Origin: Phycisphaerales bacterium
Lineage (GTDB): Bacteria > Planctomycetota > Phycisphaerae > Tepidisphaerales > Tepidisphaeraceae
Assembly: GCA_028291615.1 (NCBI GenBank)
Contig: JAQGHM010000127.1
Coordinates: 1 to 64,000, forward strand
Reading direction: 5' to 3'
Length of the DNA: 64,000 bases
Shown: positions 24,395-33,090 of the stretch, piece by piece
Numbering within the stretch: the first letter of the stretch is position 1
How the letters are laid out: the number at the start of each line of letters is the position of its first letter
Notes under the pieces: model-generated
Told to the model about the DNA's origin: nothing
What the model saw: the letters and a program-made list of their open reading frames with translations, nothing else
Database searches by the model: none
Program-made: the position numbers and the translations under genes

Positions 24395-25513
24395 ATGCGT
24401 TCTCACCGGGCCGGACACGACCGTAAGCGGGTGCTGCTGCTCCTGCAGTATTATGACTACCGCCATCACCTCGGCGTCGCGCGCTACGCGCTGGAGGCTG
24501 GCTGGGCGCTGGAAGACGCCTATACGCAGGTGCGCAGCCTTCCCGAAAGCTGGGAAGGAGACGGGGTGATCTCATTTCACGGCCCGAGTCAGCAATTCGT
24601 CGATTGGCTGCAGCAAACGAAAGTGCCGGTGGTGGACATGGGGGAAGATTGCGGGATCAGCGACTTTCCGCGCGTGCAGACGGACAACCAGCGGATCGCG
24701 GAACTGGCAGTCGCGCACTTTGCGGAGCGGGGGTACAAGAAGGTCGGTTTCGCCTGGGCGTTTGATACGATCATCAAGCACCGCCGGCAGGAGGCGATGG
24801 AAGCCGCCGCCAAGGCGCGGGGGCTGAAGTTTTACGACGTGCCGCTGGAGCGGATCGCGCTCCTGGGGGCGGAGGGGGCGTTTCCGATCGGCTTGCTGAC
24901 GCCGCACGATGCGATCGCGGTGCGGGCGCTTCGGGCGTGTGAAGACGCGGGGGTGCTGGTTCCCGAGCAGGCGGCGCTGATCGGGGTGGATAACTTTGAA
25001 TACCGCTGTGAGCCGGCTTCGGTGCCGCTGTCGAGCATCGATCCGGACCAGGAGCGCGTCGGTTACGAGGCGGCGGCGATGCTGGACAAGCTGATGTCGG
25101 GCAAGACGCTCGAGCAGCGCGCGATCCGCGTGCCGCCGATCGGGATCGTGCAGCGCGATTCGACGGACATGGCGGCGGTGGCGGACGTGGAGGTGGCGCG
25201 GGCGCTGCGGTTCATCGTGCAGAATTTTCGCACGCGCCTGGGGCTGCGCGACGTGGCGCGGGCAACGGACATCTCGCTGCGGCGGCTGCAGACGCGCTTC
25301 AAGGAACACCTCGACCGCACGATCCTCCAGGAAATCAACGGCCGGCGCGTGAAGCACGCGCAAGGATTGCTGGCGGCAACGCGCAAGAAAATTCACGTGG
25401 TCGCAGGCGAGTGCGGCTTTGGCAGTTCGGTCAAACTCATTCGCGTTTTCCGCCAATATGTGGGCACGAGCCCCAAGCGCTATCGCAAGCAGGTCAAAGA
25501 AATCAAAGGATGA
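24395..25513 (+). CDS. XylR-type regulator: sugar-binding domain plus AraC HTH, paralogue 1
   Basis: A 372-residue transcription factor. The first 265 residues are a periplasmic-binding-protein-like (LacI/GalR class) domain: KRVLLLLQYYDYRHHLGVAR, GVISFHGPSQQFVDWL, PIGLLTPHDAIAVRALRACE and GVDNFEYRCEPASVPLSSID. The last 100 residues are an AraC-type double HTH: LRDVARATDISLRRLQTRFK and IHVVAGECGFGSSVKLIRVF. ATG 24395 has GGAGGCGG upstream. XylR proteins activate pentose-use genes in Proteobacteria and were greatly expanded in Phycisphaerae; the ligand is not readable. The next gene is a close paralogue. Confidence 0.92.
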   Translation: MRSHRAGHDRKRVLLLLQYYDYRHHLGVARYALEAGWALEDAYTQVRSLPESWEGDGVISFHGPSQQFVDWLQQTKVPVVDMGEDCGISDFPRVQTDNQRIAELAVAHFAERGYKKVGFAWAFDTIIKHRRQEAMEAAAKARGLKFYDVPLERIALLGAEGAFPIGLLTPHDAIAVRALRACEDAGVLVPEQAALIGVDNFEYRCEPASVPLSSIDPDQERVGYEAAAMLDKLMSGKTLEQRAIRVPPIGIVQRDSTDMAAVADVEVARALRFIVQNFRTRLGLRDVARATDISLRRLQTRFKEHLDRTILQEINGRRVKHAQGLLAATRKKIHVVAGECGFGSSVKLIRVFRQYVGTSPKRYRKQVKEIKG

Positions 25514-25574
25514 AAGATGACGGCCAGATGATGGAATGGAGGCATCGTTCCGATTCATCCTTTCGCTTTCATCC
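25507..25574 (+). repeat. heptad repeat with inverted arms, locus G
   Basis: The left arm is AGGATGA-AAGATGA (25507-25520) and overlaps the regulator's stop codon (TGA 25511-25513). The right arm is TTCATCC-TTTCGCT-TTCATCC (25554-25574), the reverse orientation. The arms can pair through GGATGAAAG/CTTTCATCC across a 33-base gap, so it may act as a 3' hairpin. Confidence 0.75.
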
Positions 25575-25663
25575 TTCTTAGATTCTCCTCATTTACGAAA
25601 CCACATCGGCGTGTACAATCCCAACCGCTCGAAACGAAACTCACCACCGGGGAGTCGGCGACG

Positions 25664-26848
25664 ATGCTCAATGACCGCAACATAGACGTGCAGGTGCCGG
25701 GGCGTCGCGCGGGGGTGCGACGGTCGGGCAATCGCAAGCGGGTGCTGTTGGTCCTGCAGTATTACGATTACCGCCACCACAGCGGCGTCGCGAAGTACGC
25801 CGCCAAGGCGGGGTGGGCGCTGGAAGATGCTTACACGATGATTCGAAGTCTGCCGGAGACGTGGGACGGCGACGGCATCATCTCCATGCACGGGCCGAGC
25901 GAACATTTCGTCGATTGGCTCAAGCAGGCGAAGGCGCCGGTGGTGGACATCGGGGAATATGAATCCCTCTCCGACTTCCCGCGCGTCAGCACCGATTCGC
26001 AGCGGATCGCGCAGATGGCGATAGACCATTACGTCGGGCACGGCTACAAGAACGACGTGTTTGCCTGGCTGAACGACAACGTGATCAAGTCCAAGCGGAT
26101 GGCGGCGGCGCAGCGCGCCGCCGAGGCGGGCGGGCTGGCCTTCTGGGACGTGCACCTCGATCAGATTCCGTCGCTGCCGGAGCGTGGGGCGCTGCCGCTG
26201 GGGCTTCTCGCAGCTAATGACGGGATCGCGATCCGGGCTTTGCGCGCGTGCGAAGACGCGGGAATCCTGGTGCCCGAAGAGGTGGCGATCCTGGGGATCG
26301 ACAACTTCGAGTACCGCTGCGTGCCGGCCTCGGTGCCGATCTCGAGCATCGATGCGGACCAGGAACGATTGGGGTATGAGGCGGCGGCGCTGCTGGATCG
26401 ATTGATGGCGGGTGCGCCGCGGCCGGAGCGGATCATCGAGATTCCGCCGGTGGGGATCGTGCAGCGGGATTCGACGGACATGCTGGCGGTGGAGGACGTT
26501 GAGGTGGCCAAGGCGCTGCGGTTCGTGATCGCGCACTTCAAGGAGCATGTGGGGCTGCGCGACGTGGCGCGGGCGACTTCGCTGTCGCTGCGGCGGTTGC
26601 AGACGCGCTTCAAGGAGCACCTGGGGCGCACGATCCTGCAGGAGATCAACGGGCGGCGGGTTACGCACGCGCAGATGCTGCTGAAGACGACGAACAAGAA
26701 GATCCACGTGATCGCGGCTGAGTGCGGGTTTGGGGGGTCTGTGAAGATGATCCGGGTGTTCAATCAGTACGTCGGCACGAGCCCTAAGCGCTATCGCAAG
26801 GAGCTGCGGCGGACGGAGTTGCAGGACGTCAGCGCAGCGGGCGAGTAG
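25664..26848 (+). CDS. XylR-type regulator, paralogue 2
   Basis: A 394-residue protein with the same architecture as its upstream neighbour and long identical blocks in both domains (for example LPESW/LPETW and RLQTRFKEHLGRTILQEING). The HTH part is RGLRDVARATSLSLRRLQTR-like and ends NQYVGTSPKRYRKELRR. Differences cluster in the effector domain (about residues 125-165), which suggests different ligands. The ATG 25664 follows CGGGGAG. The 150-base gap between the paralogues contains the locus-G repeat. Confidence 0.92.
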   Translation: MLNDRNIDVQVPGRRAGVRRSGNRKRVLLVLQYYDYRHHSGVAKYAAKAGWALEDAYTMIRSLPETWDGDGIISMHGPSEHFVDWLKQAKAPVVDIGEYESLSDFPRVSTDSQRIAQMAIDHYVGHGYKNDVFAWLNDNVIKSKRMAAAQRAAEAGGLAFWDVHLDQIPSLPERGALPLGLLAANDGIAIRALRACEDAGILVPEEVAILGIDNFEYRCVPASVPISSIDADQERLGYEAAALLDRLMAGAPRPERIIEIPPVGIVQRDSTDMLAVEDVEVAKALRFVIAHFKEHVGLRDVARATSLSLRRLQTRFKEHLGRTILQEINGRRVTHAQMLLKTTNKKIHVIAAECGFGGSVKMIRVFNQYVGTSPKRYRKELRRTELQDVSAAGE

Positions 26849-26849
26849 T

Positions 26850-27281
26850 TCAGGGGACGATGACGCTGCCGTCTTCGCGGAACTGGAATGCGCCGTGGGC
26901 GATTTCCCAGAGGTAGCCGTCGGGGTCTGAGAAGTAGCCGCTGTAGCCGCCCCAGAAGGTGTTCTGCGCGGGCTTTTCAATCTTGGCGCCTGCGGCTTCG
27001 GCTAGCTTTAGAATCTCGTCCACTTCTTCCTTCTGGCGGACGTTGTGGGCGAGGGCGATGCCGGAGAACTTGGCGCGCTCGATGCCTTCGAAGGCTGGGG
27101 AAACGTCTTTGGCGAGTTCTTCGTAGGGGTAGAGGGCGAGGCAGAGGCCGCGCGTCTGGAAGAAGATGACGCCTTTGTCTGGGGTCCAGGTGGTGGGGAA
27201 GCCGAGGCCGTCGCGGTAGAACTTGAGCGAGCGCTCGAGATCTTTGACGCCCAGGGTGATGAGGCTGACGCGCGGTTCCAT
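26850..27281 (-). CDS. VOC/glyoxalase superfamily protein
   Basis: A 143-residue protein of the vicinal oxygen chelate fold. It shows the paired beta-alpha-beta units: RVSLITLGVKDLERSLKFYR, GIALAHNVRQKEEVDEILKL and YSGYFSDPDGYLWEIAHGAF, the last containing the typical DPDG(Y/N)xWE end with a candidate metal-binding Glu. Start ATG 27281 is used rather than 27305. Family reactions include glyoxalase, dioxygenase and resistance functions; the substrate is unknown. It is convergent with the XylR-type gene (1-base gap). Confidence 0.85.
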   Translation of the reverse strand: MEPRVSLITLGVKDLERSLKFYRDGLGFPTTWTPDKGVIFFQTRGLCLALYPYEELAKDVSPAFEGIERAKFSGIALAHNVRQKEEVDEILKLAEAAGAKIEKPAQNTFWGGYSGYFSDPDGYLWEIAHGAFQFREDGSVIVP

Positions 27282-27332
27282 GACGTTGGCCCTTTGGTAC
27301 ATCACACGGCCCGCAAGCGGGCCGGCTAAACT

Positions 27333-28016
27333 TTAATCGGGGAGGACTTTGACGCGGATGTTACGGAACCAGCATTTGCTGACGGGGTCGTGGGCCTGGA
27401 GGGCGAACGTGCCGCTGGAGATGACGCGGCCTTCGCGGCCTTTTTTGCGGTTGGGGGGCGTGGGCTCGGTGTAGTCGATCGTGGTCTTGCCGTTGACGAT
27501 CAGGACGATGTGCTTGCCCTCGACGCGGATCACGTAGGTGCTCCATTCGTTGTCCTTGGCGGCGGATTCCTTGACGTCTTCGACGTCGTAGAGGGAGCCG
27601 GTTTTCTTGGGGTCCTTGGTGAAGGAGTCGCCGCAGATCTGGCACTCGTAACCCTTTTCGACTTTCTTTTTGGCGCCGGGGTTTTCGGTGTGGAAGAAGA
27701 TGCCTGAGTTGGAGGTGGGGCCCATCTTGAACTCGGCGCGGAGCTCGAAGTTTTTGAATTTGGCGTCGTTGACTGGGCCGGAGTAGAAGAGGTGGGTGAA
27801 GGCGCCGTGGGTGAGGATGCAGCCGTCATCGATGGTGAAGGCGTCGGCCATGGATTTGTCTTGCGGGGTCCAGCCGTCGAGGGTTTTGCCGTCGAAGAGG
27901 GAGACGAAGCCTTCTTCTTTGTCAACGGCTGCCGGCTTGTCGGCGGCGAGGGTGAGGGTGGCGAGCGTGAGGGTGGCGAGGGAGAGGGCGATGAGGAAGG
28001 TCAGGTGGTGGCGCAT
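27333..28016 (-). CDS. DUF1080 (3-keto-disaccharide hydrolase) family secreted protein
   Basis: A 227-residue protein with a signal peptide (LTFLIALSLATLTLATLTLA, then AD). The DUF1080 concanavalin-like domain starts with GFVSLFDGKTLDGWT and shows FELRAEFKMGPTSNSGIFFH and EWSTYVIRVEGKHIVLIVNG, ending GTFALQAHDPVSKCWFRNIR. These are hallmarks of the DUF1080 family, which is hugely expanded in planctomycetes; some members hydrolyse 3-keto-disaccharides. GAAAGG precedes the start. It is 51 bases from the VOC gene and on the same strand. Confidence 0.92.
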   Translation of the reverse strand: MRHHLTFLIALSLATLTLATLTLAADKPAAVDKEEGFVSLFDGKTLDGWTPQDKSMADAFTIDDGCILTHGAFTHLFYSGPVNDAKFKNFELRAEFKMGPTSNSGIFFHTENPGAKKKVEKGYECQICGDSFTKDPKKTGSLYDVEDVKESAAKDNEWSTYVIRVEGKHIVLIVNGKTTIDYTEPTPPNRKKGREGRVISSGTFALQAHDPVSKCWFRNIRVKVLPD

Positions 28017-28733
28017 GGGGGTTCCTTTCGATGGAGGGGTATCATGGGGTGGCGGGGTTGCGGCTGCAAGCGGAATTGGGGTGGGGGTGGGGTTAAGATG
28101 GGCGGGTGGAATTTCGCGTTTTGCGTATACGTCGCATTTGGTCGCATTTGGTCGCATCGGGTTTGGGGAAGGCGGCTTGGGTTTGGTTGGGTTTGATTGT
28201 CGAATTGAGCGGGGGTTGGGGGCAGGATCTTGGTTTTTTGAGTGGGAATGGGGTTGGTTGGGTTTGTTTGGTAATGCGCGATGGGGTTGGGGTTGACGTT
28301 CCGATGAGTGCTGCCGCACAACTCAGGCGCGCAAGGCGCAACGTGGGCGCGGGGGGCGGCGTGATCGTGCGGGTTGGAGATGGTCATGACCTAAACCCCC
28401 TTTTGTTGAACCGACGGTATCTTAACAGAGCCCGAACGGAAAGTCCAGACGAAAAATGACACCCAAAATGGCTGGAATTTTGGGAGGGCGTAGCGGGGTT
28501 GGGGCGGGCGCGGGGTTTTGGATAGATTTTATAGGAAGTTCCCTTGTGCAAGGGCGGACCTCGGTGGGCTGCTTTACGTCGGAGTACCGACTACAGCCCA
28601 CTGCGGGAGGGAGAGGCGGGAGGTGGTTAACTCACAGGGAAAATTGACAGCTCCCGTCCCTTTCGATCGCTCCACGTCTGGGCAGTTTTCCGTGAATAAG
28701 CCTAGGCGGCGCTCATGTCGTCGACGCCGTCTT
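28017..28733. other. intergenic region, about 700 bases, with a 10-base triple repeat
   Basis: No convincing gene. The plus strand is G/T-rich. At 28131-28160 there are three tandem 10-base units: GTCGCATTTG twice and GTCGCATCGG. The right third (28560-28733) is less GC-rich and continues into the 3' side of the DUF4365 gene. Confidence 0.5.
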
Positions 28734-30773
28734 TCACACCGATTTTGGGCTTCGGTCCGGACAGTCACTGCAATAATGACCTTTGAACTCCGCCGTAACC
28801 CCGATGTAATCGGGCATCTCGAAGACTGAGCGCCATCCATGCTTTTTGCACAAGCAAACGCGGTTGGGGTCCCGCCTATACGCCGTTTCGGAGTTGGCGA
28901 GGTGAGTAAGGTCTTGCTGAAGTTGCAGATGCTGGCACCACTCGATTCGTTCGCGTGCGGCGTATCTCGTCGCGAAGTAATCTCGTTCGATCGCAGGGAG
29001 GCGCTCGGGTCCCAAGCCACGTGCTTCTAAAAGACCTCGAGCACGCATTCTCAACTCATTGTCCGATGTACCAATCCAATCCTTATCCGGATCCGCTGTT
29101 TTCGCTTCCGCTTCCGTGCGTTTCGCTTCCGATAGGATAGTTGTTCCATCGAGAAGATTCTGAGCGCGTTGTGAGACCTCCGTGAAGCCCAGCGCAGCAG
29201 CGCGGGGGACGATCTCATTGGCCAGCGATTTGGCGTCATCGAGCCGATTCGACAGCTCAAGGAGATCGGCAAGCGCCATTTTGGTTCGCAGCAATCCTTC
29301 CTCGGAGCCTGATCGGTGATAGATATCTGATGTTACCCTGAGTTCCGATTCCACGAAGGAGATCCATGCAGACGAGGTGGGACTCTGGCAACCCGTGTAG
29401 TAATCAATAAGTCGGGTCGTCATCAGCTTAGAAATGCATATAGCTGCCCGTGTGAACATCGCTTGCGCGATGACGAGCGGATGCCGAAGTTTAACGGCTT
29501 CGGCAACCGTGGCGTCGGCCGCGTTTGCCCAAGCCTGCTGGCGCCGCTGCAACTCTATTGGGCTATCGGTCGTGTTTTGGTGAACGCCGATAAATTGCTT
29601 GCGCATCTCGGTTCGAAAGTACTGATGGATTGTCTCCAGCGTCTGCTCAGTCCCTTCGCTGTGCAGCAATTCGATTCGCGCATGCAGCTTCATCGGTTGT
29701 GAGGAGTGGGGATTACGCAGGATTTCCTCTACCGTCTCCTTCAATTCGCGGGCGACGCGACTTCGCTCGGCCGGGTCCGCGACGCCAAGGACAGACCTGC
29801 GAAGCCTTTCCAAGCGGTTGAACGATCGAATCGGTTCGGTTGCGTTTTGTTCGCGCAAGTAGGCGCGGCGTTCGAAGTCGTCGGCGCTTAAAGTGCCCAG
29901 ACGAAACTCACAGATGTCTGTGATCCCGTCCAGGAAGCCGCGATCAGACTCTGATAATGCACTCGCACCGGCCCCCGCTGATGCCGCATAAGCCCGGGCA
30001 TGAAAGTACTGCCCCAATTCGAGATATGCATAGGCGGCGACGAGAGCGATATGAGCATCTTGATTCTTGGTAGTGTTCAGCAGCCCCATTAGTCTCAACG
30101 CTTCGCGTGGATAACCACTCGCCACAATCGTTACGCCGTCTTTGAAAAGGATGTCGTATGCGCCAATACTATCCACCGATTCAAGGGTACGTGGGTCGAT
30201 CGAGATACTTACGCTCTCGGTGATCGACCCACTCGCGAGGCTGTCTTGCGTTCTCCGACCAAGCTTGGCTTCTCGCATGATTCGATCGCGCATCGCTGGA
30301 ACGGCTTGGAGATCAAGCGCCGCGCGGAACCGAAGCGTAACCGACTTCTGCTCGCGCCAACTGGGGTTTTCCTGAGCAAGCCTCCGTGATTCATCATGGG
30401 CCCAGGTGTACCAGAACTGGTCGCCCAACGCGTCGTAGAGAATGTAAATCGGACACGTACCGTTAAGAAGGTGATTGAAGTTTGAGGCTTGCACCGACAG
30501 CGAAATGCTGCCATCAGCATTTCTGTCCACAGAATCCTTAGACCTTAGCTGCACCTGGCTGCGCATGTTGGTGTAGCCCTGCGGCAATTTGACCTCGAAT
30601 GAACCGTCCACTCCGCGGTCCTCCGTTGGCTCTTCGCGTAGCAACAGCTCATCTTGATTCGCGAGCAAGCCGGCAAGCTTTTTGAAACTAAGTCGCTGCA
30701 ATTCAGCTTGTCGATCGGATTGGGGTAACGGTCCCAGGTTATCTTGGTTGGGAAAATCCGTCATGGCCGCCAT
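28734..30773 (-). CDS. DUF4365-domain protein with TPR-like middle and Cys motif, probably acquired
   Basis: A 679-residue protein from the MAAM start at 30773 (MTDF start at 30764 also possible). Residues about 20-160 match DUF4365, a nuclease-like PD-(D/E)xK fold: LLREEPTEDRGVDGSFEVKL and RSQVQLRSKDSV (acidic residues and a Q-x-K region), then ASNFNHLLNGTCPIYILYD. The middle (about 200-560) is helical and repetitive, like TPRs. The C-terminus has CLCKKHG and CSDCPD, a possible zinc site. Base composition is visibly less GC-rich than the neighbours, suggesting transfer. DUF4365 proteins are found as lone genes near defence islands, so a nuclease role is possible. Confidence 0.75.
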   Translation of the reverse strand: MAAMTDFPNQDNLGPLPQSDRQAELQRLSFKKLAGLLANQDELLLREEPTEDRGVDGSFEVKLPQGYTNMRSQVQLRSKDSVDRNADGSISLSVQASNFNHLLNGTCPIYILYDALGDQFWYTWAHDESRRLAQENPSWREQKSVTLRFRAALDLQAVPAMRDRIMREAKLGRRTQDSLASGSITESVSISIDPRTLESVDSIGAYDILFKDGVTIVASGYPREALRLMGLLNTTKNQDAHIALVAAYAYLELGQYFHARAYAASAGAGASALSESDRGFLDGITDICEFRLGTLSADDFERRAYLREQNATEPIRSFNRLERLRRSVLGVADPAERSRVARELKETVEEILRNPHSSQPMKLHARIELLHSEGTEQTLETIHQYFRTEMRKQFIGVHQNTTDSPIELQRRQQAWANAADATVAEAVKLRHPLVIAQAMFTRAAICISKLMTTRLIDYYTGCQSPTSSAWISFVESELRVTSDIYHRSGSEEGLLRTKMALADLLELSNRLDDAKSLANEIVPRAAALGFTEVSQRAQNLLDGTTILSEAKRTEAEAKTADPDKDWIGTSDNELRMRARGLLEARGLGPERLPAIERDYFATRYAARERIEWCQHLQLQQDLTHLANSETAYRRDPNRVCLCKKHGWRSVFEMPDYIGVTAEFKGHYCSDCPDRSPKSV

Positions 30774-30891
30774 GATAGCAGACAAGCACGCAAGCAGGCG
30801 ATGAGCGGTAGGAAGTGGGGCGCGAGAAAAGGCGCCACGACCCGCTGATATGCTATCGCCATTTCGAGGACTCACGATAGGATGAGCCCGC

Positions 30892-32073
30892 ATGAACACA
30901 TCCCGATTCATGAAACCCACGCTTACTCATCTCCTGCTCACGCTAACTCTGATCCTCTCCGGCCGCTCCACCGCCGCGGCCCAACCGGACCCGCCGCCCA
31001 GCCCGGAAGTTACTTCAGCCCTACAACCCTACCTCGATCAATACAAACTCGCTGGTTACATCGCCATCATCGCCGATAAGACCGGAAAAGTGCATTACCA
31101 GAACCTCGCTGGTTACGCCGATGTTGAAGCGAAGAAACCGATTAGCCAGGACAACGTTTTCTGGATGGCTTCGATGTCGAAAATGTTTGTCGGGGCGTCG
31201 ATTATGATGCTGGTGGATGAGGGGAAGGTCAGCCTGGACGACCCGGTTAGCAAATTCATTCCGCAGCTTGGCAAGTGGATGGTGGCTGAAGAAAGGGACA
31301 GCTCGCATGTCCTGCTTAAACCCGTTCTGCACGCCGTGACGATCCGGCAGATCCTGAGCCACACCAGTGGGCTGACCGGCTTGTCGGAGCTTCAGCAGAT
31401 TACGGGGGCGGACGGGACGTCGCTCAAGGCTCGCGCGATCAGTTCGGTCACGGGCCCGCTGCAATGGCAGCCGGGGGAGAAATACCAGTATGGCAACCAG
31501 GGGATGAACATCGCGGCGCGGATCGTCGAGATCGTCAGCCAGATGCCGTACGAGGAATTCCTGCAGAAGCGATTTTTCGATCCGCTGGGAATGACGGAGA
31601 CCACGTTCTGGCCGAGCGAGGCGCAGGTGGCGCGGCTGGCCGGCACTTATAGCCTTAATAAAGAAAAGACCGGCTACGTTCATGGCGGCATTGGGTTTCT
31701 GACCAAGCCGCTCAGCGACCGCGTTCACCGTTACCCTGAGGCCGGGGGCGGACTGTTCTCGACCACACACGATATTTTCCGGTACGGGCTGCTGCTGGCG
31801 AACGATGGGGAACTTGATGGGAAGCGATATCTGTCACATGCCGCCATGGAAGAACTGCAGAGGGAACAAACTGGGAAGACGAAGGTGAATTACAGCCTGG
31901 GCTACCACCTTCGCAACGGGATGTTCGGGCATGACGGGGCGTATGGGACGGATCTGTCGGTTAATCCGAAGACGGGGATGGTGGCCGTGTTTATGGTGCA
32001 ATGCGGGAGCGGGGATCAGTGGGGTGCGCGGGATTTGTTTCTGAAGACGGCTGGGGAGGGGTTTCCAAAATAA
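30892..32073 (+). CDS. serine hydrolase, beta-lactamase class C/esterase family
   Basis: A 393-residue secreted protein with a signal peptide (LTHLLLTLTLILSGRSTAAA). Catalytic Ser94 is in SMSK (Ser94, Lys97); the second motif is Y200-G-N202; the third is His347-Asp-Gly in FGHDGAYG, as in class C-like esterases and EstB rather than true AmpC (KTG). The sequence matches the family SHTSGLTGL and PGEKYQYGNQGMNIAARIVE. It probably hydrolyses esters or peptides rather than lactams. A hairpin at 32108-32142 follows. Confidence 0.93.
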   Translation: MNTSRFMKPTLTHLLLTLTLILSGRSTAAAQPDPPPSPEVTSALQPYLDQYKLAGYIAIIADKTGKVHYQNLAGYADVEAKKPISQDNVFWMASMSKMFVGASIMMLVDEGKVSLDDPVSKFIPQLGKWMVAEERDSSHVLLKPVLHAVTIRQILSHTSGLTGLSELQQITGADGTSLKARAISSVTGPLQWQPGEKYQYGNQGMNIAARIVEIVSQMPYEEFLQKRFFDPLGMTETTFWPSEAQVARLAGTYSLNKEKTGYVHGGIGFLTKPLSDRVHRYPEAGGGLFSTTHDIFRYGLLLANDGELDGKRYLSHAAMEELQREQTGKTKVNYSLGYHLRNGMFGHDGAYGTDLSVNPKTGMVAVFMVQCGSGDQWGARDLFLKTAGEGFPK

Positions 32074-32107
32074 TGCACCCAAAGTGAAGTTGAAAAAGGG
32101 TTCTTAA

Positions 32108-32142
32108 GGTCATAAACCATTTCTTAAAGATGGCTTATGACC
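32108..32142. terminator. stem-loop after the serine hydrolase gene
   Basis: An 8-base stem GGTCATAA/TTATGACC plus CCAT/ATGG (one unpaired base on each side) with a 9-base loop, and outer AAAGGG/CCCTTT pairing (32095-32100, 32143-32148). It could end transcription in either direction. Confidence 0.55.
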
Positions 32143-32241
32143 CCCTTTGTTCGTCCCCCTTCGCTCGGAGTTCGAAGACTGACAGTGCTCCGGCCGCGGT
32201 ACGCGAACGAAGGGCTGGGTGAGAGGAAGCTTGCGCGGCTG

Positions 32242-32275
32242 TTTGGAGAATCGTCCAAAGTTTGGAGAATTGTCC
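32242..32275 (+). repeat. 15-base direct repeat ahead of DUF4259 gene
   Basis: TTTGGAGAATCGTCC (32242-32256) and TTTGGAGAATTGTCC (32261-32275), one difference, 19 bases apart. They lie in the 5' region of the next gene. No function is known. Confidence 0.5.
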
Positions 32276-32307
32276 CCGTCCTGATTCTCAGGCTTGAAGG
32301 AGATGCA

Positions 32308-32715
32308 ATGGGTGCTTGGGGCGTATTGGCATTTGACAACGACGAAGCGTGCGACTGGGCCTCGGACTTGGACGACGTTGACGATTTGTCACTTGTCGAG
32401 GCGGCCTTCAAGGTGGTGGAGGATTCGGGCGGGGATTGCCTCGATGCGCACGACGCGACGGACGCGCTGGCCGCGTGTGAGGTTCTGGCGCGACTCCGAG
32501 GCGAGCCCGGGTACAACAACGCTTACACCGAAGGTGTGGACGCATGGGTGGCGGCGCACCCGATTGATCCGCAGCCGCGCATGCTGGCGCGGGCGGAGGC
32601 AGTCATCGCGCGGGTGTTGGGAAAGAAGTCGGAATTGCGCGAACTGTGGGACGATGGCGTTGGGGCCGAGTGGCGCGAGGCCGTCGATGACCTGCGGCGC
32701 CGGCTGCGGGCATAA
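32308..32715 (+). CDS. DUF4259 family protein
   Basis: A 135-residue soluble acidic protein. The N-terminus MGAWGVLAFDNDEACDWASD is the diagnostic DUF4259 start, and the helical remainder (DATDALAACEVLARLRGE, VIARVLGKKSELRELWDD) fits. Family members are uncharacterised and widespread. The ATG 32308 is preceded by GAAGGAGA; an upstream in-frame region to 32137 is not conserved. Its role is unknown. Confidence 0.85.
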   Translation: MGAWGVLAFDNDEACDWASDLDDVDDLSLVEAAFKVVEDSGGDCLDAHDATDALAACEVLARLRGEPGYNNAYTEGVDAWVAAHPIDPQPRMLARAEAVIARVLGKKSELRELWDDGVGAEWREAVDDLRRRLRA

Positions 32716-32824
32716 CCTTTTTCGCCGGGGCGAGCCAGCTCTGTGGCGGCCGATGAACAGCCTGTGCTTGCAGAGGGAGTGCAATGATCATCTGCCGCCC
32801 CTCCGGGGCTTTGTATTGTGATTG

Positions 32825-32857
32825 TTGTAGACCCATGGCTTGCGCCATGGGCTACAA
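32825..32857. repeat. REP-like palindrome
   Basis: Arms TTGTAG-(A)-CCCATGGC and GCCATGGG-CTACAA around a TTGC loop; an almost perfect 14-base stem with one bulged A. It differs from the REP of the transposase at 12853. Confidence 0.75.
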
Positions 32858-32941
32858 TCTGGTCGCCGCTCCGCGGCTGGATTTGGGCCGCGAGGCTATT
32901 CGCGCGTCGCGCCACTTTTGTCGGACGGCCCTCGCCCCGCG

Positions 32942-33004
32942 CCCTCTCCCACACGCGGGGGACGTTGGCGCGCCGAATGCGCTGCGGGTGCGTGCGGGAG
33001 AGGG
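32942..33004. repeat. imperfect inverted repeat
   Basis: CCCTCTCCC-ACACGC (32942-32957 with a G start) is matched by GCGTG-CGGGAGAGGG (32989-33004). It is likely a REP-like element; no coding content. Confidence 0.55.
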
Positions 33005-33090
33005 AGACGGGCGTGGGCGCGCTGTGGGCGCAGCGCGATTGGTGGGTTCAGGCTGAAGCAACCCAGCCAACTTTGGATTTGTGCGCGGGG

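Larger units (their letters stand above)
32716..33090. other. intergenic region with two REP-like palindromes
   Basis: No gene is seen in these 375 bases. They hold a hairpin at 32825-32857 and a second inverted repeat at 32942-32957 with 32989-33004, so the region appears to collect palindromes between convergent genes. Confidence 0.55.

Noticed and set aside
30892-32073. A true AmpC beta-lactamase controlled by the BlaI-like system
   Set aside because: The third motif is HDG rather than KTG, as in esterases, and the gene is 18 kb away from the BlaI-type operators with no such site in front of it.
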